Positions 53,001 to 63,586 of a DNA stretch of 64,000 nt are shown in pieces. The stretch is taken from assembly GCF_028640845.1 (NCBI RefSeq), contig NC_080541.1:4212435-4276434 (forward strand), in the 5' to 3' direction. Position 1 is the first letter of the stretch. Each line of letters starts with the position of its first letter. Source of the DNA: Ahaetulla prasina (taxonomy: Eukaryota > Chordata > Lepidosauria > Squamata > Colubridae). The translations under genes were made by a program, and so were the position numbers. The notes beneath the pieces were generated by a model that saw only the letters and a program-made list of their open reading frames with translations, had not been told where the DNA came from and did no database searches.

Positions 53001-54553
53001 AATAATATAATTAGAAATGCATTATTGAGGGTTTGGAGGAAATATCAATACAAATTAGATGGAAAGATTCCAATATGGGCAAACCCGAGACACATGATAG
53101 AAAATATAAATATATATCAAAAGATGGAGGTAGTTACTTATAAAGAACTTCTTTGTATGGAAAAGGGAATTACAATTAAAATCTAGAGAAAAGATGGGGG
53201 AAGAAGGGAAAAATTATACATGGTTCCAATATGGACAACTACAAGCTAGATGGAAATTAGATCAAAAAATAGGTGTTAAGCAAATTGAGGATAATTTGTT
53301 AAAACAAATGAGAGATCAAGGTCAACAGCATATTAAGAGGTTGTATAATGTATTAGTAGAAATAGATTCAGAGACTGATTTGGTTAAGGATTGTATGATT
53401 AAGTGGGCACAAAATTTTCAGCAACCAATAATGTTGGAAACTTGGGAAAGAATTTGGGTGAGGAATGTTAAATTTACACAAGCGCAAAATATGAGAGAAA
53501 ATTTTATAAGATGTTTTATAGATGGCATTTAGACCCCCAAAAATTGTCATGTATGTATCCTAATGTACAGGCTAAATGCTGGAGATGTGATTGTGAAGAT
53601 GCTACTTATTATCATATATGGTGGACTTGTAAAAAAGTTAAAGCATTTTGGATTAAAGTATGGTGGATCATGCAGAATATTTTGAAAAGAAGATTAAGTT
53701 TACCCGCAGTTCTTTTTACTAGGAATAATTATGGATTGTACAGCTATAGAGACTAAATTGATTCTGAACTTAATAACAGCCAAGACTTTTGATTGCTCAA
53801 TATTGGAAGAAAGAAGAATTACCTACAATTGAAGAATGGACTCTTAAAGTATCAAATCTGGCAGAAATGGCAAAAATTTCTGCTTACTTGAAAGACTATA
53901 CACAAGAAAAATATATTTTAGAATGGAAAATGTGGATTGATTATATTCAAAATAAGTATCAGATAAAAAAATATCAAATAGCATATGAGTAAATTTAGGA
54001 AATAATTTGTATTAGATATATTTTTGAAGGAGAGGGGAATTGAGAGTGTGAATAAGCGTGGAGAGACTAGAGATTATAATTTAGGAATTATTTTAGATTA
54101 TGATTGTTAGTTTTGATACCCTGCATTTTGTTCTGGGAAGTCGGGGTGGGGGGTGGGGGGTAAAGGGGAAGGGAATTGGGGGGTTGAGGTTAGTGATGGA
54201 GTGATGGTTAATGTACAGGGATTATTGAAGATGTATAAATATAATTAATGTAGGGTCGGGTCTGACCAGTTGCCATTTTAGAACGGTGGGGAGGGAAAAA
54301 AGAAAGAGTAGGAGGTAGGAAAGAGGAGAAGAGGAAGGAAGAGGGGGAGAAGAGGGAGAAGAGTGTAGGGTGGAGGGAGGAGAGGAGGTAGATAAGAGAA
54401 GGAGAGGAAGGTTTGGAAAGTAAAGAAGGTAGAAGAGGAAGAAGGTTAAAAGGGGTGGTGACTGGGCAGGCCCGACTAATTGTATATAACTGTACATTGG
54501 ATGAATTATTTGATAAGATTGTAAAAATAAAACTTTTTTATAAAAAAAAAAAA
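50094..54553 (+). mobile_element. L1 retrotransposon, ~4.46 kb, 15-bp TSD
   Basis: TSD AAATGATCTTCTAGA at 50079-50093 and 54554-54568, with a poly(A) tail (54542-54553) after AATAAAACTTTTTTAT. The 5' end is truncated just upstream of ORF2: a 62-codon frame at 50098-50286 may be the end of ORF1. The 3' UTR has a G-rich tract (54135-54185), a classical L1 feature. A/T-rich coding region contrasts sharply with the GC-rich LINE-B around it. Confidence 0.93.
50276..53992 (+). pseudogene. L1 ORF2 (endonuclease-RT) pseudogene
   Basis: Endonuclease at 50276-51220, open for 314 codons: MAIKLLSWNVNGLNSPQKRR, CLQETHIRS (catalytic Glu), LMGDWNGVLDT, and LSDHSPVW. The RT follows in broken frames: GTDGLTAVYYK (51670), NYRPISLLNTDYKIF (51832), DQSGFIKGRQMRYNVRQI (51935), KGTRQGCPCP (52205), LRAFADDLVVTVS with the catalytic FADD at 52335-52346. 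The C-terminal zinc-knuckle-like CWRCDCEDATYYHIWWTC is near 53577. At least six frameshifts or stops make it non-functional. Confidence 0.92.
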
Positions 54554-57500
54554 AAATGATCTTCTAGAGACAGCCGTTCATCCAGGAGGACGCCTAAGTT
54601 GCGCACCCTCTCCATCGGGGCCAATGACTCGCCACCGATGGTCAGCCGCGGATTTAGCTGACTGTACCGGGATGCCGGCATCCACCGCCATTCTGTCTTG
54701 GAGGATTGAGCTTGAGCCTATTTCTCCCCATCCAGACCGACGCCTCGAGGCAGCGGGACAGCACTTCGATAGCTTCGCTGGGGTGGTCCGGTGTAGAAAA
54801 GTACAGCTGGGTGTCATCCGCATACAGCTGGTACTTCACACCGAAACCACTGATGATCTCACCCAGCGGCTTCATGTAGATGTTAAACAGAAGGGGCGAG
54901 AGGATCGACCCCTGCGGCACCCCACAAGTGAGGCGCCTCGGGGCCGACCTCTGCCCCCCCGTCAACACCGACTGCGGCCGGGCGGAGAGATAGGGGGGGG
55001 ACCACCGATAAACGGTGCCTCCCACTCCCAATCCCTCCCACCCGCGCAGCAGGGTACCATGGTCGATGGTATCGAAAGCCGCTGAGAGGTCTAATAGGAC
55101 CAGGGCAGAGGAGCAACCCCTATCCCTGGCCCTCCAGAGATCATCCACCAACGCGACCAAAGCCGTCTCCGTGCTGTAGCCGGGCCGAAAACCGGACTGG
55201 AACGGGTCTAGATAGACAGTTTCATCCAGGTGCAAGGGAAATTGATATGCCACCATACTCTCTACAACCTTCGCCGCGAAGCGAAGGTTGGAGACCGGAC
55301 GATAATTACCTAAAACAGCCGGGTCCAGGGACGGCTTCTTAAGGAGGGCCTCACCACCGCCTCTTTCAAGGCGGCCGGAAGACACCTCCACCAAAGAAGC
55401 GGTCGTAATCGCCTGGAGCCAGCCTCGTGTCACCTCTCGAGTGGCCAGCACCAGCCAAGAGGGCACGGGTCCAGTAAACACGTGGTGGCATTCAACCTAC
55501 CCAACAACCTGTCCATGTCCTCGGGAGCCACAGGGTCAAACTCATCCCAAACAATGTCACCAAGACCACCCTCAGCATCTCACCTGGATCACTGCAATCT
55601 TGGTCCAGACCATCCCGGTTGAACGATTTTATCGTATAGATAACCGTTAAACTCCTCAGCACGTCCCTGCAACGGGTCATCCCGCCCCTGGTGTAGGAGG
55701 AGCGAGTCACCCAAACAGGGCGGCTGGGCGGTTATCTGCCGATGCAATGAGGGAGGAGGCGTAGCTACGCCTCGCTTCCCTCAATGCCACTAGGTAAGTC
55801 CTAGTATAGGACTTCACTAGTGTCCGATCAGCTTCCGAACGGCTAGACCTCCAGAGACTCTCCAGGCGTCTTCTCCGGCGCTTCATCCTCTCAGCTCCTC
55901 GGAGAACCAAGGAGCCGGTTGGGACCTGCGCCGGGTCAGAGGCCGCAGGCACGACACGGTCTAAGGCCCCGCCGCCCGTTCCCAGGCCGCAACAAGTTCC
56001 TCAGTCGAGCCGTGAGCCAGACCTCAGGAAATGGCCCAAGCTCCGTCCGAACCCATCCGGTCCATCAGGCGCCTGGGACGGAACCAACGTGTCGGCTCCG
56101 TCTCCCTGCGGTGGTGAATGGCGGTCAGAAAGTCCAGGCGAAGAAGAGAGTGATCTGACCATGACAAAGGTTCAATGACTAATTCCTTTAAGTCCAGATC
56201 TCTCAACCACTGACCAGAGAGAAAAATCAGGTCCAGAGTGCCACCCCCAATGTGAGTAGGGCCATCAACTACTTGGGTCATGTCCAAGGCCGTCATGGAA
56301 GCCATGAACTCCCGAGCTGCCGTCGATGACGAGCCGGACGATGGCAAGTTAAAGTCCCCCATGACTAAAAGTCTGGGGGTCTCAACTGCCACCCCAGCCA
56401 GCACCTCCAGGAGCTCGGGCAGGGCAGCTGTCACGCAGCAAGGAGCCAGGTACGTGATCAGCATACCCATCTGACACCTATGACCCCATCTCACAAAGAG
56501 GATTCGCACCCGCAATCTGAGGTACAGTGGTCTCCCTCGGCTCTAGACTCTCTAATCACAACCGCCACCCCCTCCCCTACCCTGGGCCCTCGGCTGATGG
56601 AATGCACGGAACCCCGGCGGGCTCAGCTCAACCAGGGGCACGCCCCCTTCAGTGCCCAACCAGCTCTCCGTAATGCCCATAAGGTCCGCGGAACCCCCCT
56701 GTATAAGATCACAGACAAGGGGCTTTGTTCACCACGGACCGGGCATTGCACAACATCAGCCAGAGGCCCAAGCTCTGAGGATCCTGACCATCCGGGAACG
56801 GAGAAGTCCAAGGGTCGGAGCGCGTGATCGCTTTCAAACATCGAACACGCGCTCCCGAAACTTGGTATGACCCCTCGCTTCCGCCATACCTGCCTCTCCC
56901 ACTTACCGTGTCGATAGAACCACCCTCACAAATAGGAACACGCCTCCCCCATAACCTCTGGACCTGATAAAGAAAACCATGAGCATGTGCAGGAACTGGC
57001 CCCCTACCCGACGGGTTACCCCCATTACCCGCCCTTACCCTCCCACCCCTTAAAAATTCCCTCTCTAAAAAACCCCACAAGCCCTTCTTTTTCGCATGCC
57101 ACCTCTGTGGGTCCCAAGACCCGTCATAGAGGCCGGCCCTCGGTAATGTGGCGGGCCATTCCTGCGAGGCGGGGGCACCTCGCAGGCGCAAGAGTTCCTG
57201 TGGCGAATAACGCATAGAATCGACCGTCAGCTGACTATGTCCCATTTGGCAGCTAAGATGTTATGCTGAGATGTTTTTCTGGGGTCCAGTAACAGATGGA
57301 ATAAAAGAGACAGGCAGTCCGTCCTGGAAAGATGTAAAAATCCATTTATATCCTGGTGGATTAGCAGACAAAAGATCGTAAACCGTCTCAACCCATCTAC
57401 CAGGTAGATGTTCCGCTGGACCGGAGTGTGCCGTCTGCGGGAGAGATGTTCCAGCAGTCCAGGAAGGAGGTCCGGGAGTGGGGGTAAAGGGTAGCCACAA

Positions 57501-58294
57501 TGTCAGCTGGAGAATACACCTTCCTGCCCCACGCCTCAACATGGTCGTCATGTCCATCACTTGCCCCCACCCTCAGTGGGAGAGATGATCCAACAAGCTG
57601 GAAACCAGAAGCCCAAGGAGGCGTAGTCCAGGGGTGCAAACAAGGCGCAGCTGAATAAGCGCCATCTCAGCTGAAAAACATGCAGCCCCCTCCCCCCATC
57701 TCCACAAGGCCGCCTTCACCAGTCCGCCAAGCCTCCACCGCCGACGGAAAAGATGTTTTGGAAAAGCGAGGGCCAAAGTGCCGAGCCACGCAACCCGGGC
57801 GTCGCAGCGAAGCTGGCATCCGCCGCCCCCTCCACGCCTCCACATGGCCGTTCGTCTCCCACCGCTCACCCTGTAACCAACAGGGAGATGCCAACAAGAG
57901 CGGGGGAGCCGAGTCCATGAGGCTTAATCCGGGGTGGGTGTCGCCTGATGGAAGCGGTAGCGGCGCTAGAAACACACGCCGCTCACCGCCAAACAGCTGA
58001 GAACAGCTGAGGGCCGGCCGGCCGCCCACGCACCTCCGCAGGGCCGCCATCTTCGCCTGCCCCGTCTCCAGTTTCTCCGGCCTCCAGCGCAGCAACCGCG
58101 GGTTCAAGGAGGTCCAAAGACCCCACCTGCGATTGCTGGGGTGTAAAATTCACCGGGCCGGGGGGTGCCAGCGGCATAGGCGACAACAGGACATCGCCAT
58201 CAGCCAGGGATCTCGCCAGCCGCTGATCCGGCGTTTCAGTAAGCCGCCATCTTGCGCATGCGTAGAAGGAAGATTCAGGAAGTCTTCACATTAT

Positions 58295-59300
58295 GACCTC
58301 CTCCTCTTTGTGGAAGCCCCTGAGATTGTTGTGTCTGCGCCCCCCGAGCTGGGCCTGCTGCCAGAAAGTGACTTGGACAGTGAGGGGGAAGGGCCATCAG
58401 GACTTACCTCGGTAGCACTGGCTTCCCTGGCTCAGCTCCAGGAACCAGAGGCAGGCAAGGTGGAGGAGATAATGAGGCCTCCATCTCCTGACTCTTCCCC
58501 CCCCAGGCCACGCCTGCAGACCCAGCTGATAGCAATCAGGCTTGGTTTCGTAGGCAGGGGAGGAAGGAACAACAGAAGCAGGGGTGGGGCAGGCCTAGGA
58601 AGTGCTGAGTCATGGAGCCACACCCCACAGGATATAAAAGGCAGCCAGAGCTGCTGTGTCTCTTTGTAACAGGCAAATCCACTGATTAAGAGTTGAAATT
58701 TGTTTCTAGGTAACTCACCAGCGTCGTGGAAGATAACGGAGGCTCTTGGCAGACGCTGGCTATTCTGCTGCCAGAGCTGATAGTGACGGCTAATTAAGCA
58801 ATCATTCAGACGGAGGCGAAGGAGGACAGAACAGAGATATTGGACGACTGCTATCATGTTTCCCCTGGTCCTTCTCTTCGTTAAACTAAACCTACTCAAT
58901 TCATGCAATCATTCTTTGTATGTCTTAGTCTCCAGTCCCATAATCATCTTTGTTTCTCTTCTCTGCATTTTTTCTAGAGTCTCAACATCTTTTTTATTTA
59001 TTTTATTTTATTTATTTTTATTTGCATTTATATCCCGCCCTTCTCCGAGGACTCAGGGCGGCTTACACTATGTCAAGCAATAGTCTTCATCCATTTGTAT
59101 ATTATATACAAAGTCAACTTATTGCCCCCAACAATCTGGCTCCTCATTTTACCTACCTTATAAAGGAGGGAAGGCTGACTCAACCTTGGGCCTGGTGGGA
59201 CTTGAACCTGCAGTAATTGCAAGCAGCTGCTGTTAATAACAGACTGTCTTACCAGTCTGAGCCACCAGAGGCCCAGACCCGATTTTTTACATCGTGGTGA
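58295..59300 (-). mobile_element. CR1 fragments around a solo LTR and a SINE
   Basis: CTCCTCTTTGTGGAAGCCCC (left of the LTR) continues as GATATTGGACGACTGCTATC after it, then CTTTGTTTCTCTTCTCTGCA and TCTAGAGTCTCAACATCTTT up to the SINE at 59005, and ATCGTGGTGATCCCAACTGG beyond. One CR1 copy carries both insertions. Confidence 0.8.
58327..58833 (+). mobile_element. Solo LTR, family B, 5-bp TSD
   Basis: It starts TGTTGTGTCTGC, ends GGAGGACAGAACA, with TSD GAGAT at 58322-58326 and 58834-58838. A frame is open from the LTR edge (VVSAPPELGLLPESDLDSEG) to a basic end (after one frame shift, QQKQGWGRPRKC). A TATAAAAGG promoter-like site lies at 58632. No internal region. Confidence 0.9.
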
Positions 59301-59735
59301 TCCCAACTGGATGCAGGATTCCAGGTGTGACCTTACCATTTTCTTGTTTTCAACATAACCTATTTTGTGTCTGAATTCCCCTTGATCCTTACCATCTGTT
59401 CCATTAGCCCATATGGTATGGCGCACATTATCAAAAGCTTGGTTTTGATAAAGAATTAAAAGCTTGATAAAGAACTAGGTTGCAATCAGTGATACTATGT
59501 TTTGAGGCAGTCTTTACATTATTAGGGTCATTTTTAACACCCTGGTTTCAAGGTGACTTGAAGGTTTGTCTAATTCTCCTTTGATACTTGTTCATTTCCT
59601 ATGATTAAAAGGGAAAAAAAATCTATTTCCAAGAAAGGTTTTGTGAAGATAATGGAACCTGCAGAGATGGCTAAATCAGTGCTTTTGATTAGACAAAAAA
59701 AAAATATTCAACATTTAGGGCTGATGGAAAAACCC
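59005..59735 (-). repeat. SINE-mediated tandem duplication, unit 1
   Basis: The tRNA/LINE-B-tail SINE at 59005-59268 (CATTTATATCCCGCCCTTCT at 59025; body CTACCTTATAAAGGAGGGAA; box B reverse GGACTTGAACC) is followed by ~460 bp of decayed CR1 and unique DNA (TTTTACATCGTGGTGATCCC ... TCAACATTTAGGGCTGATGG). Confidence 0.87.
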
Positions 59736-60465
59736 CTTTTTTTTAATTTGCATTTATATCCTGCCCTTCTCCGAAGACTCAGGGCGACTTACATTGTGTA
59801 AGGCAATAGTCTCATTCTATTTGTATATTTATATACAAAGTCAACTTATTGCCCCCCCAACAATCTGGCTCCTCATTTTACCTACCTTATAAAGGATGGA
59901 AGGCTGACTCAACCTTGGGCCTGGTAGGACTTGAACCTGCAGTAATTGCAAGCAGCTGCTGTTAATAACAGACTGTCTTACCAGTCTGAGCCACCAGAGG
60001 CCCAGACCCGATTTTTTACATCGTGGTGATCCCAACTGGATGCAGGATTCCAGGTGTGGCCTTACCATTTTCTTGTTTTCAACATAACCTATTTTGTGTC
60101 TGAATTCCCCTTGATCCTTACCATCTGTTCAATTAGCGCATATGGTATGGCGCACATTATCAAAAGCTTGGTTTTGATAAAGAATTAAAAGCTTGATATA
60201 GAACTGGGTTGCAATCAGTGATACTATGTTTTGAGGCAGTTTTTACATTATTAGGGTCATTTTTAACACCCTGATCTCAAGGTGACTTGAAGGTTTGTCT
60301 AATTCTCCTTTGATACTTGTTCATTTCCCATGATTAAAAGGAAAAAAAAATCTATTTCCAAGAAAGGTTTTGTGAAGATAATGGAACCTGCAGAGATGGC
60401 TAAATCAGTGCTTTTGATTAGACAAAAAAAATATATCAACATTTAGGGCTGATGGAAAAACCCCT
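59736..60465 (-). repeat. SINE-mediated tandem duplication, unit 2 with hybrid SINE
   Basis: The SINE at 59737-59998 matches the third SINE on its left half (CATTGTGTAAGGCAATAGTC, TATTTATATACAAAG, seven-C run) and the first SINE on its right half (CAATCTGGCTCCTCATTTTA, AGCAGCTGCTGTTAATAACA, AGGCCCAGACCCG). The 460-bp spacer is repeated with ~1-2 percent difference. Offset to unit 1 is 726-729 bp. Confidence 0.87.
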
Positions 60466-60725
60466 TTTTTTAAATTTACATTTATATCCTGCCCTTCTCT
60501 GAAGACTCAGGGCGGCTTACATTGTGTAAGGCAATAGTCTCATTCTATTTGTATATTTATATACAAAGGCAACTTATTGCCCCCCCAACAATCTGGGTCC
60601 TCATTTTACCTACCTTATAAAGGATGGAAGGCTGAGTCAACCTTGGGCCTGGTGGGACTAGAACCTGCAGTAATTGCAAGCAGCTTTGTTTAATAACAGG
60701 CTTCTTACAGCCTGAACCACACCGC
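60466..60725 (-). mobile_element. tRNA-SINE with LINE-B tail (third copy)
   Basis: The SINE tail CATTTATATCCTGCCCTTCT is at 60479; the head is different from the first two (CAGCTTTGTTTAATAACAGG, CCTGAACCACACCGCGGCCC). It is the original right-hand SINE of the duplication. Decayed box B. Confidence 0.82.
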
Positions 60726-61044
60726 GGCCCTTATAAACCTTTTACATAAAATAAGAAAAAATACACTTATGACCTATGCTTTTGATGATTGGGGAAAAAT
60801 AGATAAAAAGGGGAGCTTTTTTTTGTAATCTTATAGCCAAAGATAATTTTGTAATCATATTTTGACGCAAAGAAAATCGGAAATAATTTTCTTTCATTTT
60901 CCTTTCTAACTTTTCTTTCTGTATTTTTTTCTTTTTTTCCCTCCCCCAAAATATGTATTTTTGAAAAGCTGAGAGAGGGAATCTCTGAGCGGGAAAGAAA
61001 GAAGAGTGAAGAATTTAGGGAAGGTGCTTGCTTAAAAATACAAA
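60726..61044. other. Unassigned A/T-rich stretch
   Basis: About 320 bp; no repeat or exon recognised. Confidence 0.4.
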
Positions 61045-61115
61045 TATAAAATATTCTCCAAAACATCCAAAGGCAGAGCAATGGATGGGAACTGATCAAA
61101 AAGAGAACCAACCTA

Positions 61116-61252
61116 CCGTGTTTCCCCAAAAATAAGACCCTGTCTTATATTTTTTTTGAACCCTGAACTAAGTGATTTGGTCTTACTGCCATGTGCTCAA
61201 AAGCCCGATTGGGCTTATTATCAGGAGTTGTCTTATTTTGGGAGAAACAGGG
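61116..61252. mobile_element. Tc1/mariner-like MITE, 137 bp, TA target
   Basis: CCGTGTTTCCCCAAAAATAA ... TTATTTTGGGAGAAACAGGG between TA at 61114-61115 and 61253-61254. An internally deleted relative of 4850-5118. Its removal restores the CR1 stretch AACCTAGAAATAAGG. Confidence 0.85.
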
Positions 61253-61275
61253 TAGAAATAAGGAGGAATTTCCCT

Positions 61276-62051
61276 TAATAATAATCCCAAAAATTTTACA
61301 GTGTGCAGAAATGGACAGGATGACGTTAGAAATTAAGGAAAGGGAAGAGTCGGAATATTACGAAGTGTGGAATAAATTATATGATTGGTTGGAAAAAAGA
61401 AATCAAAATTATAAATTGGATTGTTAACCTAACTAAGTTAAAATTCCTCCTTATTTCTACCCTGTCGACTGGAGACCCCCAGGGGGAGGGCCTTCTCTGT
61501 GGGGGCTTCAGCCCTCTGGAACGAGCTACCCCCAGGGTTACACCGACTCCCTGACTTCTGGGTCTTCCGGCGTGAGTTGAAGACTCTTTTATTTCATCGT
61601 GCAGGACTGGCCTAATAGTTTTTTAATAGTTTTTTAATGGGGTTTTTAATAGTTTTTAGAATTTTCAGCCTATTTAAATTAATCTTTTAAATCTGTTTTT
61701 AATTTTTGTATTGGTTGTTCTTAGGTGGCTGTAAACCGCCCTGAGTCCTTCGGGAGAAGGGCGGTATAGAAATTGAAATAATAAATAAAAATAAAATGAA
61801 ATAAAATTAGGAAATGTAAATTATTGGCTTTGTAAATAGAAACCAATGTAAATATAAGTATATAGAGGACTGAGTAAAAAAAGAACAGAGAATATATAAC
61901 ATTGCCGATACGACACACTGTAAAATATGTAATGCTATGTTTGTTATGTGTTTTTAATGTGGTTTTTTTTTTGTGTGTATGCGTGTGTTTTTTATTTTGT
62001 TTTTAAGGGTGAAAACCTTAATAAAAATTATTTTTAATTTTTTTTTAAAAA
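61276..62051 (+). mobile_element. L1-group 3' fragment with 16-bp TSD
   Basis: TSD AAGGAGGAATTTCCCT at 61260-61275 and 62052-62067. The 5' part encodes an ORF2 C-terminal tail (KILQCAEMDRMTLEIKEREE, YYEVWNKLYDWLEKRNQN); the 3' part has TTAATAAAAATTATTTTTAA and an A/T-rich end. LINE-B is inserted in the middle. Confidence 0.8.
61441..61795 (+). mobile_element. LINE-B 3' end with inverted filler at its 5' junction
   Basis: From about 61466: CGACTGGAGACCCCCAGGGG, GRAFSVGASALWNELPPGL-type coding end, GTAAACCGCCCTGAGTCCTT and GAAGGGCGGTATAG, then AATAAATAAAAATAAAATG. Short flanking TAAAATT on both sides is a possible TSD. The first ~25 bases (61441-61465) are an inverted copy of 61247-61271, not LINE-B. 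Confidence 0.83.
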
Positions 62052-62239
62052 AAGGAGGAATTTCCCTGACAGTTAGAACAATTAAGCAGTGGAACGACTT
62101 GCCTCTAGAAGTTGTGGGTGCTCCAACACGGGAGGTATAAAAGAGATTGGACAACCATTTAATCAGTTACAGAGTTGGAAGGGACCTTGGAGGTCATCTA
62201 GTCCAACCCCCTGCTCAATTTCTCTGGAATGATGTAAGG

Positions 62240-62395
62240 CAGGGGTGTCCAAACTTGGCCCTTTGAAGAGTGGTGGACTTCAACTCCCAGAATTCCCCAG
62301 CCAGCATGAGCTATAAACATGAGCAAGTTGCTTGCTGGGGAATTCTGGGAGTTGAAGTCCACCACTCTTCAAGGGGCCAAGTTTGGACATCCCTG
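62240..62395. mobile_element. Foldback hAT MITE, 156 bp, 8-bp TSD
   Basis: CAGGGGTGTCCAAACTTGGC ... CTTCAACTCCCAGAATTCCC / GGGAATTCTGGGAGTTGAAG ... GGCCAAGTTTGGACATCCCTG. TSD ATGTAAGG at 62232-62239 and 62396-62403. Same family as 29104-29238 with a longer loop. Confidence 0.9.
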
Positions 62396-62475
62396 ATGTA
62401 AGGTCTCCTGCTAGATGAAAGGGTTGGACTAGAAGACCTCTGAGGTCCCTTCCAATTTGTTTATTCTGTTATTCT

Positions 62476-62975
62476 GAATCTAAAAAGAATCCGGCAGGTA
62501 AAACCAAGTTTCATTCTCACAACCCGATGGGAGATGAAAAGTGCACCCAGAAAGTTGCGCGCTTTGTTCCTCCAAAGGAATTTATCTGTTCGACTCCACT
62601 TCCTCATTATTCCGTCCAATGAGTCCACTTCCTTCACTAACCCATAGTATCAATTTATATGCTAATGGGACTCTGGTTTGTAATTCAAGGCAGGTCCTGC
62701 CCAGGCAAGGGACGGAGAGCGAAGGAGGCTCCATCCCTCAAAGGAGATTGCCGAGGCTCGTGAAAACAAAAAAAGGCATCAAATCCAAAAATAATTGGAT
62801 CGTTGATAGAGTTCATCCCTGCAGATTAAGCCGCTGTTTCATTTCGACTTTCACCTGTTTGTCAGGAGACTTTTGAAAGTGGTTTGTGATTAGTTAAGCC
62901 CGGCAGAGGAGAAGGAGGGAGAGGGAACACAGAACACAGAATGCCAGGTTTGGATGGAAGGGACCTTGGCGGTCA
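62476..62975. other. Unassigned stretch
   Basis: About 500 bp. An open frame of 111 codons at 62541-62876 has no recognisable domain and I see no splice or promoter support. Confidence 0.4.
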
Positions 62976-63276
62976 GTAAAGTCTTCCACTTAGGCAATAA
63001 AAACCAAAAGTACACATCTAGACTGGGTGAAACCAGGCTTAATGGCAGTAACTGCGAGAGGGATCTTGGAGTTTTAATGGACATCCAGCTAAATGTGTGC
63101 AGTGTGTAGCAGCTGCCAAAAAACCCAACACAGTTCTGGGCTGCATAAACAGAGGGATAGAATCAAGATCACGTGAAGTGTTAATACCACTTTATAATGC
63201 CTTTGTAAGGCCACACTTGGAATATTGCATCCAGTTTTGGTCGCCACGATGTAAAAAAGATGCTGAGACTCTAGAA
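62976..63276 (+). mobile_element. CR1 LINE fragment
   Basis: Plus strand RT region downstream of motif C: GAAACCAGGCTTAATGGCAG, CTGCGAGAGGGATCTTGGAG, then [20 protein letters not shown] and VRPHLEYCIQFWSPRCKKDA. Cut by the SPIN-like MITE at 63277. Confidence 0.85.
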
Positions 63277-63586
63277 CAACAGTTCTCAACCTGTGGGTCG
63301 CGACCCCGTTGGGGGTCGAATGACGATTTGCCAGGGGTCACCTAAAAACATCGGAAATATGGGAAGTATACTTGCGAGTCGAAGAATCGCACTCCAATGG
63401 TCGACTCCACAAGCCAGCTGCAGGCTCTTCAAATCGCTATCCGAATTCGGCTTCAGGCGCGATGAATTAAAAAAGAGAGAAATCTTTGCTCTGATGTCTC
63501 CCTCTCAAGCCAGCTGTAATCACTCGCAATCGCTAGCCTAATCTGGCTTCAGGCGCGATAAACTTAATAGGGGAGGAGTCTCCGCT
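63277..63586 (+). mobile_element. SPIN-like hAT MITE, left part
   Basis: CAACAGTTCTCAACCTGTGG, GACGATTTGCCAGGGGTCAC, and the GCTTCAGGCGCGATGAATTA interior. Same family as 3741-4246, about 95 percent alike by eye. It is interrupted by an LTR at 63587, and its right half lies beyond the window. Confidence 0.85.

Larger units (their letters stand above)
49502..57245 (-). pseudogene. LINE-B ORF2 pseudogene, interrupted by L1
   Basis: From N to C on the minus strand: an N-terminal extension at 56709-57245 leading into [19 protein letters not shown] endonuclease at 56024-56515 (LLVMGDFNLPSSG, and WSDHSLLRLDF, the usual SDH catalytic end); RT at 54654-55481, open for 275 codons, with SALVLLDLSAAFDTIDHGTL, CGVPQGSILSPLLFNIYMKP and YQLYADDTQLYFS (plus 54813-54824). 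Past the L1, an open 192-codon C-terminus at 49502-50080 ends LKTYLFNCAGLS. Frameshifts divide the blocks. It is the best preserved LINE-B copy here. Confidence 0.87.
49318..58260 (-). mobile_element. LINE-B, long copy with GC-rich 5' region, split by L1
   Basis: The 3' end TATACCGCCCTATCTCCCAA is at 49332. The element runs to 50093, is interrupted by L1 (50094-54553), and resumes at 54569 through ORF2 to about 57245, followed by a CpG- and GC-rich stretch to about 58260 that behaves like a LINE 5' UTR. About 4.5 kb without the L1. The 5' boundary is approximate: CR1 sequence reappears near 58295. Confidence 0.8.
61045..62475 (+). mobile_element. CR1 3' end carrying several insertions
   Basis: CR1 pieces at 61045-61115, 61253-61275, 62068-62165 and 62214-62475 read as one copy (ATTCTCCAAAACATCCAAAG ... 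GAACCAACCTAGAAATAAGG ... GACAGTTAGAACAATTAAGC ... GGGTTGGACTAGAAGACCTC). It is interrupted by a mariner-like MITE, an L1 fragment (itself carrying LINE-B), a 50-bp minus-strand CR1 terminus (62166-62213) and a foldback MITE. Confidence 0.82.

Noticed and set aside
57667..58107. 146-codon minus-strand frame as LINE-B ORF1
   Set aside because: The region is CpG-rich with several open frames on both strands; no zinc-knuckle or coiled-coil pattern visible, so it is better read as 5' UTR.
62541..62876. 111-codon open frame as a host exon
   Set aside because: No recognisable domain, no splice sites consistent with the frame, length expected by chance in this much DNA.
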